Origin: Gambelia wislizenii
Taxonomy: Eukaryota > Chordata > Lepidosauria > Squamata > Crotaphytidae
Direction: 5' to 3'
NCBI GenBank assembly: GCA_030847615.1
Contig: JAUMIR010000001.1
Span: 384,196,687-384,260,686, forward strand
Length of the DNA: 64,000 bases
This document shows positions 1 through 10,133 of the stretch, in pieces; position 1 is the stretch's first letter, and each line of letters begins with the position of its first letter. Under the pieces are notes generated by a model. It saw only the letters and a program-made list of their open reading frames with translations. It was not told the origin of the DNA and did no database searches. Made by a program: the position numbers and the translations under genes.

Positions 1-336
1 AACATAACAATACTGTACAAAGGCCCTTCCTGTTACTTCAACCATCTTTTTATTCGTATTTTCAAGACCTCCTCTCCAGCATCCTTTTCTTCTAAAAGAA
101 AATTAGAATAATTTAGTGTGGATTTTCATATACAATAGAAATCAGTATCATTTCCCCTTGCCCTTCTGTCCCTTCCTTTTTACTTTCTTGAGTTACTGTC
201 TTCAATAGCTTTGCCGTTGCCTATGCCAAGACATACATTTTCTCCAATTCCCGTCCTCTGACTTGATCATACAGATGTGAAGTTGCTCTGGACTGCATCG
301 GCCCAACCATCATTCTGGCTAGTCCCAGGACTGCTT
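1..336. other. Non-coding stretch, no feature seen
   Basis: T-rich sequence with no extended reading frame and no repeat that I recognise. Confidence 0.5.
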
Positions 337-392
337 GCTCTGACTGCAACTCTCCAAGGTCTTAGCTCTGACTGCAACTCTCCAAGTTCTTA
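337..392. repeat. 28-bp tandem duplication (two units)
   Basis: Two adjacent 28-base units (337-364 and 365-392), both beginning GCTCTGACTGCAACTCTCC, differ at one base near their ends. The direct reading shows a recent local duplication; no function is implied. Confidence 0.85.
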
Positions 393-455
393 CCTCCAAC
401 CAAGTTGAAGATTACTGAACCTGGGACCTTCTGAATCCAAAACATGAAGTAAAAC

Positions 456-539
456 ATTACTTCCCTTGATCTAGACACTATACTTCTATTGACTGGGCTG
501 CATCAATAGAAGTATAGTGTCTAGATCAAGGGAAGTAAT
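456..539. repeat. Perfect 37-bp inverted repeat at a CR1 5' junction
   Basis: Bases 456-492 are the exact reverse complement of 503-539, separated by a 10-base loop (493-502). The right arm is ordinary CR1 coding sequence, because the same bases recur in the antisense CR1 near 63.33-63.37 kb. The left arm is therefore an inverted copy of the first bases of this CR1 insertion. This is the kind of scar expected from snap-back synthesis or twin priming during LINE integration, but that mechanism is inference. Confidence 0.9.
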
Positions 540-1095
540 AGTGCCGCTCTATTCTGCCTTGGTCAGACCTCACCTGGAATACTGTGTCCAGTTCTGGGCA
601 CCACAATTCAAAAAGGAAATATTGGAGCATGTCAAAAATTGGAGCTGTCCAGAGAAGGGCGACTAAAATGGTGAAAGGTCTGGAAACAATGCCTTATGAG
701 GAGAGACTTAGGGAGCTGGGTATGTTTAGCCTGGAAAAAAGACGGTTAAGAGGCAATATAATAGCCCTGTTTAAGTATTTGAAGGGGTGTCATGTTGAGG
801 ATGGAGCAGGCTTGTTTTCTGCTGTTCCAGAGACTGGAACATGGAGCAGTGGATGCAAGCTCCAGGAGCAGAGATTCCACCTCAACATTAGGAAGAACTT
901 TTTGACAGTAAGAGCTGTTCAGCAGTGGAACACACTCCCTCGGAGCGTGGTGGGGTCTCCTTCCTTGGAGATCTTCAAACAGAGGCTGGATGGCCATCTG
1001 ACAGGGATGCTTTGATCGTGATTTCCTGCGTGGCAGGGTGTTGGACTGGATGGCCCTCGTGGTCTCTTCCAACTCTGCAATTCTATGATTCTATG
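498..1095 (+). mobile_element. CR1 LINE, 5'-truncated 3' end
   Basis: This is the 3' terminus of a CR1 non-LTR retrotransposon. Translation gives the conserved CR1 reverse-transcriptase C-terminus: a [16 protein letters not shown] block near 545-585, then [29 protein letters not shown] and QQWNTLP blocks up to a stop at 1013-1015. A frameshift near 600-640 separates the first block from the rest. The 3' untranslated part carries the CR1 hallmark TTGGACTGGATGGCCCTCGT and ends in two copies of the 8-base unit ATTCTATG (about 1080-1095). The 5' end is truncated at the inverted repeat described separately. It is a dead, non-coding copy. Confidence 0.93.
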
Positions 1096-2320
1096 TGTTC
1101 TACCATTGAATGCATGTTCAGGGCCTTCTGTCTCTTTTTGAGTCTCTCATCCTTCTTTTTGCTCCTTCATCTTTAATGTTTCTCTTCTAACCATATGGAG
1201 TTAACAACTCTAATCTTTTCTTCTCTGCTTTGAAATATAGTCCTTCCTTAAAATATCCCAGCCTTCTTTCAGATGTTATCTCATCCTCTTCCTTTCTTCC
1301 ACTGATTGACTTTAGCTTTCATTTCCATAAACTTTTCTCTTGATCCTCTTTAGCCTACTTTCTTCTCTCCTTTAATTTCTGCTCAATAGGACTGCTCTTA
1401 CTGTGATCTAGCATAGATCTCATCTTTGCAAAATCCAAGAACTGCTACTCATTATCCACTTCTCCTACATTTCTTGCTTTTCAAAATTAAAGAGAAATCC
1501 TTATGTTTAGAGATTGATTTAAACCACACTTGTCAACCTACTGACAATAAGGAAAGTAAACACATGGTTTAGTTAAAAATAATGTTTCTTTAAAATATGG
1601 ATTTAGTGTAAGGAAAGAAGTGGGATAGTAATAGGAAATTGATTTAAGAGACACACTTATAGAGTCAAATAGATTTTAAGACAAATGATTTCAAGTCCCA
1701 CCAGGAAGAACTTACAGAATCAGATAAGAAGCAGTCCTCCCAAATACAGCCATTTTAAAAAGACTAATTCCTCTCCTGAAGAACTTTGATTATGTTAATT
1801 AATAACATGATACTGTAATAATTATGCTATATCTCTTAAGCTAATTGTTTATCTGAGATATGCTGTTATTTATGACATTCCTTCAAGATCTTGTGTGTTT
1901 TCAAAGGACAACAATTTTTGGAGGCTATTGGCCATTCTAGAATTGGGTAAAGATGCAGTTTTACTCTTTGGGCTGTTGTCCATCAATGGTCAGCAATTCT
2001 CTGGGCCTGTCTAGATATCTGTCTAACCAATCTTATTGAAAAGAGAGAAAGTAAGGTTGTATAGAGGAAAATTTTGGAATCAAATATCTCAACATATATT
2101 ACCTTTGAAATCAAAGATTTATATCACATTTGATTCCTAAAGCTTCACTTAAATTCATTTATATGGAAACAAGTCTTTAGTAACTTGAACCATATGATGC
2201 GTCACTACTGAGTGAGGCTTCCGCTGCTTAGTAAAGCTACTCTCTGTAAATGTTTAAGTAACTAAAAGGTATTACACCATAAAAAGGCTCAAGTTATCCA
2301 CTGTTAAGTTACAACCATAA
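1096..2320. other. Non-coding stretch, no feature seen
   Basis: AT-rich sequence. No reading frame with recognisable content and no structured repeat was found on either strand. Confidence 0.45.
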
Positions 2321-2520
2321 TACAGTGGGCCCTTGGTATCCACTAGGGTTTGGTTCCACGACACCCCCTCCTCCATGGATACCAAAATCCAAGGATGCTC
2401 AAGTCCCATTATATACAATCGTGTAGTACAATAGTTCTTAACCTTTTCTTTACCAAGGACCCCCTTTAAATATCTTTTGTTACCATGGACCCCCAAGACT
2501 TAACTCAAGATTTAAAACCG

Positions 2521-2611
2521 TAATAATAATTATGATGGTGACAACAACAACAATAATAATGCCTATTAATAGTAATACCTGTTGGTGGTAATAATAATAA
2601 TAATAATAATA
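2521..2611. repeat. Trinucleotide-rich (AAT/AAC)n tract
   Basis: Interrupted runs of AAT and AAC, including eight consecutive TAA-type triplets near 2588-2611. It lies inside the left half of the hAT MITE. Confidence 0.85.
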
Positions 2612-3123
2612 CGATTACACCATCCATTAAACCTTCCCTCAGAAATACTGGAGGGAGAGGGAAAACTTTTCTCCTGCTTCCTCCTGCAAGTTTGTAGCTG
2701 GAATGGATTGAACAGCAATGCATAGGCTAAGCCAGCCAGCCTTTGCCGGCCGATTGAGGGAAATAATGAGACCACACACAAGAATGGGGTGAAATAAAGT
2801 ATTTTATTTAACTTGACCTATTTAAGACCCTCTAAGATCTTCAGTAGGGGGAGGCAACCTAGTGAGGGAGCAGCTGAGGCAGTAGGTCTATCAGAGACCA
2901 CATACTCCAGCCTTCCTGGGTAAACACCTGAGTCCTGGAGAGGAACCCCGCTGAATGGGGTTGCTCCCCGGCCGGCCCGCATCTGGAAGATCAACCCAAA
3001 AGTCCCTCACCCAAGCCACACAGATTAAGGTGAGGGATTATCCTTCAGGCCAACCTCAAATTGGGTCTCCTTCTGTCCTCTTAGGCCACATGACCTGAAG
3101 TGGCCCTTCCAGAGACCCTGCCT

Positions 3124-3795
3124 TCACCCAAATTGGTCCCAAGGTGCCCACAGAATCTCCGCCTCCCCCTTTCCCACCACAGAAAAGGGGCAAGCATCTG
3201 CTTTGTCCCTTTCCCCCACTAGCTTGTCCAAAAGGTCCCTCACCCCCTGCTGAAGATCACTCCAAAATATCAAGTTCCCAGTGTCCAAGAGATGGACCCC
3301 ATCTGCTCTGTAGAGCTCAGGCCTTTCAAACACAATATCCGGGTGCAGCAGATAATACTCTAGCCCCTTATGCATAGCATTCTTAATTTCCCTATTGGGC
3401 CCCCGCTGGGCCCTGTCAATTTGATGGGGATTGCCATCTCCTTGCCGTAGCCATCTAGACAAAATGGCCAACCACATGACAGTAACCTCAGGCCACCGAG
3501 ACCTGATTACCCGCATGTCATGGATCTCCTGCAATACAAGTGCCTTTCCTTTCAAAAGGCTCAAATCATTCCCACCCAAGTGTTTAATGAGAATATCAGG
3601 TGGAGGCCCTTGGCGCTCCCCAAAAAGCAATGGCATAAGGCCATGCCAACAAAGGCCCCCCCTCCCCAACCACTCTACCATTGCCTTACCCCCCAGACTC
3701 AGGTGAGGCCCATAATGGCACAACCAGGCCTGCCGTGCCACCCAGTAAACCATACTATGGCCTCAAATCAGCACCCGCTGCCTCACTGGCATTGG
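3124..3795 (-). pseudogene. Ngaro accessory SGNH/GDSL hydrolase-like protein
   Basis: This is the third coding region of the Ngaro element and its longest intact frame (209 codons from 3753). Ngaro elements commonly carry a predicted SGNH hydrolase whose role in retrotransposition is unknown. Visible motifs are HLGGND (block III, around 3562-3580), a central segment with IDRAQRGPNREI, and a DGVHL block (around 3290-3310) supplying the usual catalytic Asp-x-x-His. The block I position reads GHSMVYW, with His where GDSL enzymes have Asp, and an in-frame TGA lies just upstream of it near 3765. The methionine at 3753 is therefore probably not the native start. Apart from that stop the domain is open to 3124, so it is younger or better kept than its neighbours. 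Its enzymatic activity is not established. Confidence 0.85.
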
Positions 3796-3831
3796 CCTAA
3801 GTTCTGTAAGACAAAAGGGGAAGACAACAAA

Positions 3832-4735
3832 TTAATAACTGAGTGGACGAACATAACACTGATAGGAGGAGGACCTCCACTGGCCAATCCTCTGGATCAC
3901 TGTAGAGGTGGCTCCTATACGAAAGGAATGTGTTGCAAAGCAAACCCCATGAAGGCCCAACTTGCCTAAAGCCCTAGCTGTCAATGTCCAAAATTGGCAC
4001 TTGGTTAAAGGAAAAAAGTCAGCATGCACAAATAGTGGGCCTTGCCATAGCCCACACACTCCCACATATTGCTGCAAGGCAATTACTGGACATAGGTCCA
4101 GATCACTACACAGTAACAACTGGCATTGCTTTCCCCTCCCCTGCTGATCAGTTTTTTAAAAATGCCGGGTCAAATCAACCTGTCGCTCCTCCATGCACAC
4201 ATCCCTGAGCCCCAACGCTCTGTTGGAAGCATCTGCCTTAGATGCCCTCACAAACTCACAGATGCACAAGGCACCGAAGAAGGCCATAAGGGCTGCTGTG
4301 TGAAACAGCAGTGCCTCGTAGGGCGACATGCAGATGTCTACCTAAATGGTCACCAAGCCCTTCAGAATGGCTGGGGAAAGTGGGGTCCTACTGTCAGCCT
4401 TTTGCCCCCTTTCCCTGGACCACCCTTCCAGGGCTTTCTGAGTGTGGAAATCACTGGTGTTATCTGACTCCCCCTAGGCCTTAAGCCAAAATACAATGGC
4501 TGATAACCTAATCTGAAATGGATTGAGGAGCCAAACCCTTCCTGTAAAGAAAAACACAAAATTGAAAAAGCTGTTCCACCAGCACAGGAACGCCTTGCGT
4601 GAGGCCTGCTTGTTCCCTAAACTGGAAAAATCCCTGCAAGGCTCTGGTATATTCTTTTTTGGTACCAGAAGCTATGGACATACCTAATACCCTCATGAGT
4701 TCAGCCTCCCAAGCCTCCACAAACTTGCTGGCATT
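3832..4735 (-). pseudogene. Ngaro tyrosine recombinase, decayed
   Basis: This is the integration enzyme of the element. The N-terminal core-binding segment is readable at 4720-4508 (SGTKKEYTRALQGFFQFREQ and a QLFQFCVFLYRKG helix). The catalytic segment is at 4119-3832: a CPVIALQQY block, then THSFRIGAT supplying the His-x-x-Arg pair, an IGQWRSS block, and YQCYVRP with the nucleophilic Tyr near 3853. About four residues usually found between IGAT and the IGQW block are missing. Stops and frameshifts lie between 4500 and 4120, and the first catalytic Arg region is degenerate (stops near 4150-4190). It is inactive. Confidence 0.88.
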
Positions 4736-4754
4736 GGGTCATCCTCAGGTGCTG

Positions 4755-5399
4755 CCTCTGGGGCCAGATCTCTAAAGCACTCCATCTGCATGCGGGAAAG
4801 AGCGCCAGCAATTCCATTGTTAGCACCCACCACATGCCGGGCAACAAACAGAATATTGTACTTCTAACATTGCAAAGTGAAGGCCCTGACGAGCACCATC
4901 ACCTGAGGGGATTTGGAGGTAAGGGAGTTTATTATGTGGATGGTTGCCAAATTGTCGCACCAATAATGTACTGACAAATTAGACAACTCACCTGCCCAAA
5001 TGGTGGCTGATACCAAAATTGGAAAGAATTCCAAAAGCGTCAATCTGACACAATCTCAGAGGTCGCCGAATCGGGAGGCCACTTACTAGCGCACCACCAG
5101 CTGCCAAAATACACTCCAAACCCTGTTGATCCAACTGCATCTGAAGCTATCTGTAAGGCACCCTGCAGCTTCCTTTCCTCATGCCAGAAAGAGACACCAT
5201 GAAACTGAGCCAGAAACTCATGCCAAACAGATAAGTCATCCCATATATCTTTAGTTATGTGAATTTTAAAATGGGGCAAATGTGCCCCTTTTATGGCATC
5301 GCACAACTGGCAGAGGAAAGCCCAATCTGGTGAGGCGAGGGGCAGCAGGGCCTTATATGGCCTCTGGCCCCATCCCTCACCTCCTGTCACAGGTGACAA
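4755..5399 (-). pseudogene. Ngaro RT C-terminus / RNase H domain
   Basis: The minus-strand translation gives the DIRS/Ngaro-type RNase H that degrades the RNA template. A block with ASDAVGSTGFGVYFGSWWC (about 5090-5150) holds the first catalytic Asp. WCDNLATIHIINS (about 4935-4975) holds the second. A GANNGIAGALSR block follows near 4810-4845, where a family-typical Asp is replaced by Gly. A stop codon interrupts the frame near 4875. Everything upstream of the RNase H, including the RT catalytic core and gag, is missing. Confidence 0.85.
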
Positions 5400-5712
5400 T
5401 GCCTTGTGACACCAGTGTGGTCTGCCGCCTGCTTTACGGCTGCAAATGTGGCTCCCCCCAGCAACGGCTGTGCCAATCTAAGGGGAGCTGTGTTGCCTTG
5501 GCTCCCATCATGTGGCTGCTCCACTGCGGGGACCTCCTCTGAGGACATCATGGCCCCCTGGGGATCTGCAGACCACAGGTTAAGAACCACTCATGTAGTA
5601 AAATGGTGTCTCTTATATAAAATTGCAAAATCGAGGTTTGCTTTTTGGAATTAATTTTTTTTCTAGTTGTGAGTGGTTGAATGCAGAATCTGTGGTTAAG
5701 GAGGGCTAACTG

Positions 5713-6714
5713 TATTCACTCTATGTGGAACTCCTTCCACTCCTGGCTATCTATATACAATCCATTACATGGATTGTGATATCCATTTCAACCCTAATCA
5801 TACACTGGACATCTTCATCACCTTTGTAAGAAGAGTCCATATGGCAAAAATATTCTGATTCTTTGTTGTGGCTTTACTAAGGCTGGTGTCATCCCTGCCT
5901 CCAACAATGTCACTTGGTGCAGTTTGGATTCTCTGCACTCCCCTAGTGCCACCACTGATTCTTTGTCTTGGGTTTTCGTTTGGACAGATTATACAGCCAT
6001 TTGGCGATATGTATTTATGCTTGCTTTCACTCTCTCTGCTGCCACCTACTCACTAGATCATGCTCTGGAACCCCAGACTGCACAGATTCATTTAAAAGCA
6101 ACTTACATCACTCAGCCAAGGAAAGAAGAAGAATCCTTGCACTCCTGAAGGGCAACTGAGCAAAAGAATCAATTGCAGAATGAACTGGAAAGGTATTATC
6201 TGGTTGAGTGTAGTATCTGCAATAGCCACTGCAGCCAGCCAAGACCTTCTGAATATACTGAGGCCCTATATATGTTATTACCCATGAGTGAACCAGTGGT
6301 TACTATTTTTACTAGGTAGCCTGCAGTTATCTACAAGTTTAGGGGTGGGGAGGTGTCATCTGTAGGGCTGGATAAATCCAAGGCCAGCCAGTGCCCTGTA
6401 TGGCTGTGGCCTGCAAATTTTTGTTGTCACTGTCATTGTTTTGCAGTGCACAAGGCTTCTGTTCCTTACTAGATCAATGGCTATGAAACATTTTTCTTGT
6501 TGGTGTAGGAGAGTGTTGGACTAAGATGGTGAAAACAAGATTCAGAGCTCCCTTTGACCATGAAGCTGACTGGATGACCTTGGCCCAGTCACTATTTCTC
6601 ATGTTAACCTACCTCACTGGTTAGCTAGGTGGATTAAATTGAAGTTGGAAAACCATTTATACCATATTAAGTAAGTATAGATATATAAAAAGAGAGAGAA
6701 GCCTGAAAATTAAT
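5713..6714. other. Non-coding stretch with one short dispersed repeat
   Basis: No coding signal. Bases about 5872-5928 (AAGGCTGGTGTCATCCCTGC onward) reappear in reverse complement at about 8184-8241, so both are pieces of one dispersed repeat in opposite orientations. Confidence 0.5.
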
Positions 6715-6925
6715 ATAGTAGGAATCTTTGCATATCTAAAAGGCTTTCATGCAGAAGATGGAGCAAACTTGCTTTCTTATACTCCAGTGGCTAAGACTTT
6801 AACCAGTGGAGTTAAATTGCAAGATTAAATTGCAAGAAATGAGATTCCAACTAAACATTAAGAAGAAAAAAACATTATTCCGGCATATAAGATGGCCCCC
6901 CAATTTTAAAGTTAAAATATAGAGT

Positions 6926-7381
6926 TTGCCCCCCCTCCAGCCAGCCAGCTCAGTGGTTGTAGATGGTGGAATAGTCTGTGAAATTAAAGGACTGAGAACA
7001 GCTAAAAAAGCATGGGATACTTTGAAAAATCTCTGTGGTGTTCAATCTTTGGAAAGTAAGGTTGCATTAATAATTACATTGGTTAATATGAAGCTAGTTA
7101 ATATGAAGCTATCAAATCCCAAATTTTTGAATGAGCACATTAATGATTTTAGAGCCACTTGCAAACTCCTGAAGAGGAAATCCCCCAAAACTATGCAAAT
7201 GGGAATCTTCCTGGCAAGTTTACCAAAATACAATCCTGTAATAAATACCTTGCAATTAAAGAATAATTTAACTCTGCCAGAAGCTTTTATTCAGATAAGA
7301 GAATTTCACCGTAGACAAAACTTGATGCAAAATGATAAGTTTGAATCCAGAAATTCTAATTTTAGGCTAACATCATTTTAA
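6926..7381 (+). pseudogene. Copia-type gag fragment (UBN2-like)
   Basis: A 151-codon open frame whose middle reads as the capsid-like gag polyprotein of Copia elements: a TAKKAWDTLKNLCGVQSLES segment near 6995-7060, a LNEHINDFRATCKLL segment, a FLASLPKYNPVINTL segment, and a LPEAFIQIREFHRRQ segment near 7270-7315. It has no zinc knuckle, protease or downstream pol. The residues LVNMK are repeated (7080-7108), a small internal duplication. The first residues may belong to the host transposon. It lies between the ends of the TIR transposon, either as a nested insertion or as captured sequence; I cannot tell which. It diverges clearly from the gag of the Copia at 16 kb. Confidence 0.65.
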
Positions 7382-7416
7382 TAGACTGTTTTTCTTCTCT
7401 CCTGAGCTAAATGGAG

Positions 7417-7551
7417 GGCAATTTAACCCTTCAAAGGCAAAGCAGTCATTCTCACAGCAGGGGGAAGAATCTGCTGGGTAAACTGCCCAGGGAATTTAAC
7501 ACTTCAAAGACAAGGCAGTCATTCTCACAGCAGGGGAAAAGATCTGCTGGG
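7417..7551. repeat. Imperfect tandem duplication, about 74-bp period
   Basis: Two units (7417-7478 and 7491-7551) share the segment CAGTCATTCTCACAGCAGGG followed by a GATCTGCTGGG-like end. They lie within the TIR transposon downstream of the gag fragment. Confidence 0.8.
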
Positions 7552-8065
7552 CCTATAAGACGACCCCCCACTTTTGAGGAGATTTTCAAGTGTTAAAAAG
7601 CAGTCTTATACACCAGAATATATGGTACTTTCAGGTGTAACTGCACTGATAAAAGTGGAAGAGGTAGCACAGCAGCAGAGGAGAAGGGGCTATGGGTATG
7701 ATGGCGGCAGGTGCGGGGACCTCAGGGACAACCATTCCCTTCAGGAGATAAAGCTGCCCTGCCAGGTTCTGAACTGCTCAGGAGCTAAAAGAGAAGCTTT
7801 ATATACTGATAGAAATTGTGTTTTCTGCCATACTCTGTTGTTGCTAATACGTGGCTGAAAAAGAGTTTATGCGAATAGGAGAAAGAATTCAGCCACTATA
7901 AATCACCAAGGAGATTCCAGCCAGTAAGAGCTATTTCACAATGGAACAGAATACTGTCTCAGAAGGTGTGCACTCTCTTTCACTGGAGGCTGTTTGGCCA
8001 CTTGTCAGAGATGCTTTAGTAGGGTTTGGACTAGATATCCTTGGGGTTCCTTCCAACTATGTGTT

Positions 8066-9109
8066 TCTAAGAAATGTAATAAATAAGCCCATATATTCCA
8101 AAACGATCAAAGTATTTTAAAATGAGCCTATAAAATAAAATTTTATTGTATTAAAATGAGTCAGTGGGCTGTGGAGAGGCCAAACTGCACCAGGTGACAC
8201 TTTCAGGGGGAGGGGTGACACCAGCCTTAGTGATGCCACAGATCATAGTGTCATATGACAATAGGTGTTTTTCTATTCCTACTAGGAAAACTACTAGCAA
8301 TGAATAGGTAATCCATTCACCTTTTCCTTAATGCATCCACATTCCATTTCTTTATAGGCAGTTTAGTATCATCCAAGATCAACAGTTCTCTTTTTTTCCT
8401 CTGCCTTTCTCTGCCCCTCCCCACCCATAGTTTCTAGCTGATACACCTAAGCAAATACTGAAGTGCTCATTATTGATTCCCAAGTGTATGACCTTTAGTC
8501 AGTGCTATTGAATCGAATCTCATTTTTATAACTCACATGGTTCATGCTGTAATTTTTTTGATCCTTATCTATTCTGACAATACCTCCCAATCTGGAGTCA
8601 TCAGCAAATTTAATCAGCACACTGTTACACCACCCAACTACAGTTTGCTAGAAAATGCAGGCTAAAATGAGTCTCAGAATGATCTCTAAACTGATCCAAA
8701 GATTAGTTTTCTAATATAACAATTTCTCAGTGCTTTTGCTTATGTATATTTCCACCTTAGCCTTCCATCAGATATCAGCTTTCCAGGGAGTAAGCCCTAA
8801 TTCAATTCAACTGGGCTTACTTTTGAGCAGACATGTTTAGGATTGTGCTATTGAGATAGCATTTTGACTTCTGAATGACCCTTTGTCCACTTTTAATACC
8901 CTTACCACTGTTGGCCCAACTGCCACCACCCTGCCCTTTGAGGGAGAGAAGAAGAGGCAGGCAGAACTCCATCAGGCCCAGAAGCAGGTGAAAGGCCCTC
9001 CCTCCAGCCCAACTGCTACTGCTTGGCCTTGGAAGGAGAGAAGAACCACCAATATCTGCTGGGTTTAATCCCTACCCCCATGCCATTCCCTTTTTCTTAT
9101 GTGTCATGT
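8066..9109. other. Non-coding stretch with two relic repeats
   Basis: No host coding signal. About 8575-8640 resembles antisense CR1 (the same phrase, GTCATCAGCAAATTTAAT-like, occurs in the CR1 at 63.65 kb). About 8785-8850 carries the phrase GGGAGTAAGCCCTAATTCAA with GGGCTTACTTTTGAGCAGAC, a common dispersed amniote repeat. A related sequence lies near 49.31-49.38 kb. Confidence 0.45.
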
Positions 9110-9236
9110 CTTATTTAGATTGTAAGCCTGAGGGCAGGGAACTGTTGAATTAACCATTTGTAAGCCACTCTGATAACCTTTGTGACTGAGGAGTGGGGTA
9201 TAAATACAATAATAAATAAATAAATAAATAAATCGG
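9110..9236 (+). mobile_element. SINE/LINE 3' tail with (AATA)n
   Basis: The sequence TTGTAAGCCTGAGGGCAGGG, then TTGTAAGCCACTCTGATAAC, and a GGGTATAAATACAATAATAA stretch running into (AATA)n at 9207-9233. This is the standard 3' terminus of L2-mobilised retroposons. The head is not recognisable. Confidence 0.6.
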
Positions 9237-9239
9237 TAC

Positions 9240-10020
9240 AGTGCTTTATTATGGCTTATACTACTGTCTATAATCACCACTCCTTTTATTGTTGGTTTCA
9301 TCAGTAAAATAGCATGCTCCATTACCCTTGCTTTATGTATTAACTGAATGTATTGCCTGCTTTTCATTGTAAAAATAACCCAAAAGATATCATGGAGGTA
9401 GGCCTGCATGAACCCATGTTCAAGCCAAAAGTTGTTGTTTGTTTGCTGTTTTTGTTTTTGCAGATTCCTGCCATACATGCTCCAGCTTGTTGCCTGTCAC
9501 CATCTGAAAGTACAATGTTGGGAAAGGCTGATCAGGACACCTATCTTAATATAATCTGGATCCCCTGTTCATCAAGAAGATTTAGGCCAAGATCCTGGAT
9601 TAGGAGACATATCCCACATGTGCAACTAGGATAGGCTCTCATCCAAGTCCTGCAAAAATCCATCATTTTTCTGCTGCAGCTCCCACTCCCACCCCTACCT
9701 ATCCATTGGAAAGCAGAGACAATGGCAAAGAAGCATGCATCTATTTTCCTATAGGTGGAAGCACAGCAATGACATCAATCTTGGGGACTTCGTGGGGACT
9801 CCAGGAGGTCCCTGAGGATGTTTGTCACACAGCCTGGAAGTGGCCATGTATGTGTGTATTGGGAGGGAGGAGTATCATAGAGAAAATATGGATGAGGGGA
9901 GTTTGATTTTTGTTTTGTTAGTAAACAGTTCTGACCTAGACAATGACCAAGAGAGAGAGAGATACAATGGCATACATTGGACCTGCACTATCATTATTTG
10001 CTTATAGGATGCCAGTCTTA
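9240..10020. other. Non-coding stretch, no feature seen
   Basis: Several short open frames lie here on both strands, but none has recognisable domains, composition bias or repeat structure. Confidence 0.45.
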
Positions 10021-10024
10021 GTTT

Positions 10025-10133
10025 AGGCTCAAGCAACCTGGTGCTATACAGATGTTTTGGACTACAGCTCCCACAGTCTCAGGGAGTTGGTGTATGAGAC
10101 AGGTGGAAGGGTCCAGGTGGTCTACCCCTGGTT
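10025..10133. mobile_element. hAT-type MITE relic
   Basis: Contains the phrases CAACCTGGTGCTATACAGATG and TTTTGGACTACAGCTCCCAC, and ends GGTCTACCCCTG. These are the inside and right end of the same short hAT MITE family seen intact at 21967-22102. Confidence 0.55.

Larger units (their letters stand above)
2762..5525 (-). mobile_element. Ngaro-type (DIRS order) retrotransposon fragment
   Basis: Reading on the minus strand, the order is RNase H, tyrosine recombinase, SGNH hydrolase, which is the Ngaro arrangement (gag and most of RT are missing at the 5' side). Such elements integrate with a tyrosine recombinase rather than a DDE integrase, and so leave no target duplication. A minus-strand AATAAA lies near 2800 close to the presumed 3' end. 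I could not locate the A1/B1/A2/B2 split direct repeats, so the boundaries are approximate. All three coding parts carry stops or frameshifts, so the copy is dead. Confidence 0.85.
2429..5592. mobile_element. hAT-type MITE (middle layer), split by Ngaro
   Basis: The left terminus CAATAGTTCTTAACC and the reverse complement of the right terminus GAGTGGTTCTTAACC form inverted repeats typical of hAT elements. They are flanked by an 8-bp target duplication with one mismatch, GTGTAGTA (2421-2428) and ATGTAGTA (5593-5600). The left part (2429 to about 2760) contains AAC/AAT-rich microsatellite; the right part is about 5525-5592. The outer pogo-like MITE was therefore present before this element, and the Ngaro insertion came later still. 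Confidence 0.75.
2323..5712. mobile_element. pogo/Tigger-like MITE (outer layer of a nest)
   Basis: The left end CAGTGGGCCCTTGGTATCC and the reverse complement of the right end CAGTTAGCCCTCCTTAACC form imperfect terminal inverted repeats. Each is flanked by the dinucleotide TA (2321-2322 and 5713-5714), as expected for a Tc1/mariner-pogo target duplication. Only about 105 bp at the left and 112 bp at the right are the element itself; the rest is a later hAT insertion. The terminal sequence resembles mammalian Tigger-derived MITEs. It is non-autonomous and encodes nothing. Confidence 0.75.
6877..7622. mobile_element. TIR DNA transposon inserted in CR1
   Basis: The left end ATTCCGGCATATAAGATGGC and the reverse complement of the right end TATTCTGGTGTATAAGACTG form terminal inverted repeats. 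The same YGGYRTATAAGAY core recurs just inside each end (for example 7550-7568). The superfamily is not resolved and no clear target duplication was found. The interior holds a Copia-type gag fragment and a tandem duplication. Confidence 0.6.
6715..8065 (+). mobile_element. CR1 LINE 3' end, split by a DNA transposon
   Basis: The left part (about 6715-6868) matches the CR1 block that reads as a short leucine/lysine-rich segment followed by GAGATTCCAACTAAACATTA. The right part (about 7905-8065) resumes with AGTAAGAGCTATTTCACAATGG and the terminal TTTGGACTAGATATCCTTGG. Comparison with the intact CR1 at 0.5-1.1 kb shows the two halves are continuous apart from about 1 kb of inserted DNA. The terminal octamer repeat has decayed, so this is an old copy. 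Confidence 0.8.

Noticed and set aside
1096..2320. Search for host exons in the longer non-repeat gaps (also 9.2-12 kb, 25-27.7 kb, 33.7-36.5 kb, 52-54 kb)
   Set aside because: No open frame with protein-like composition and flanking splice sites convincing enough to report. A homology search against vertebrate proteins would be decisive.
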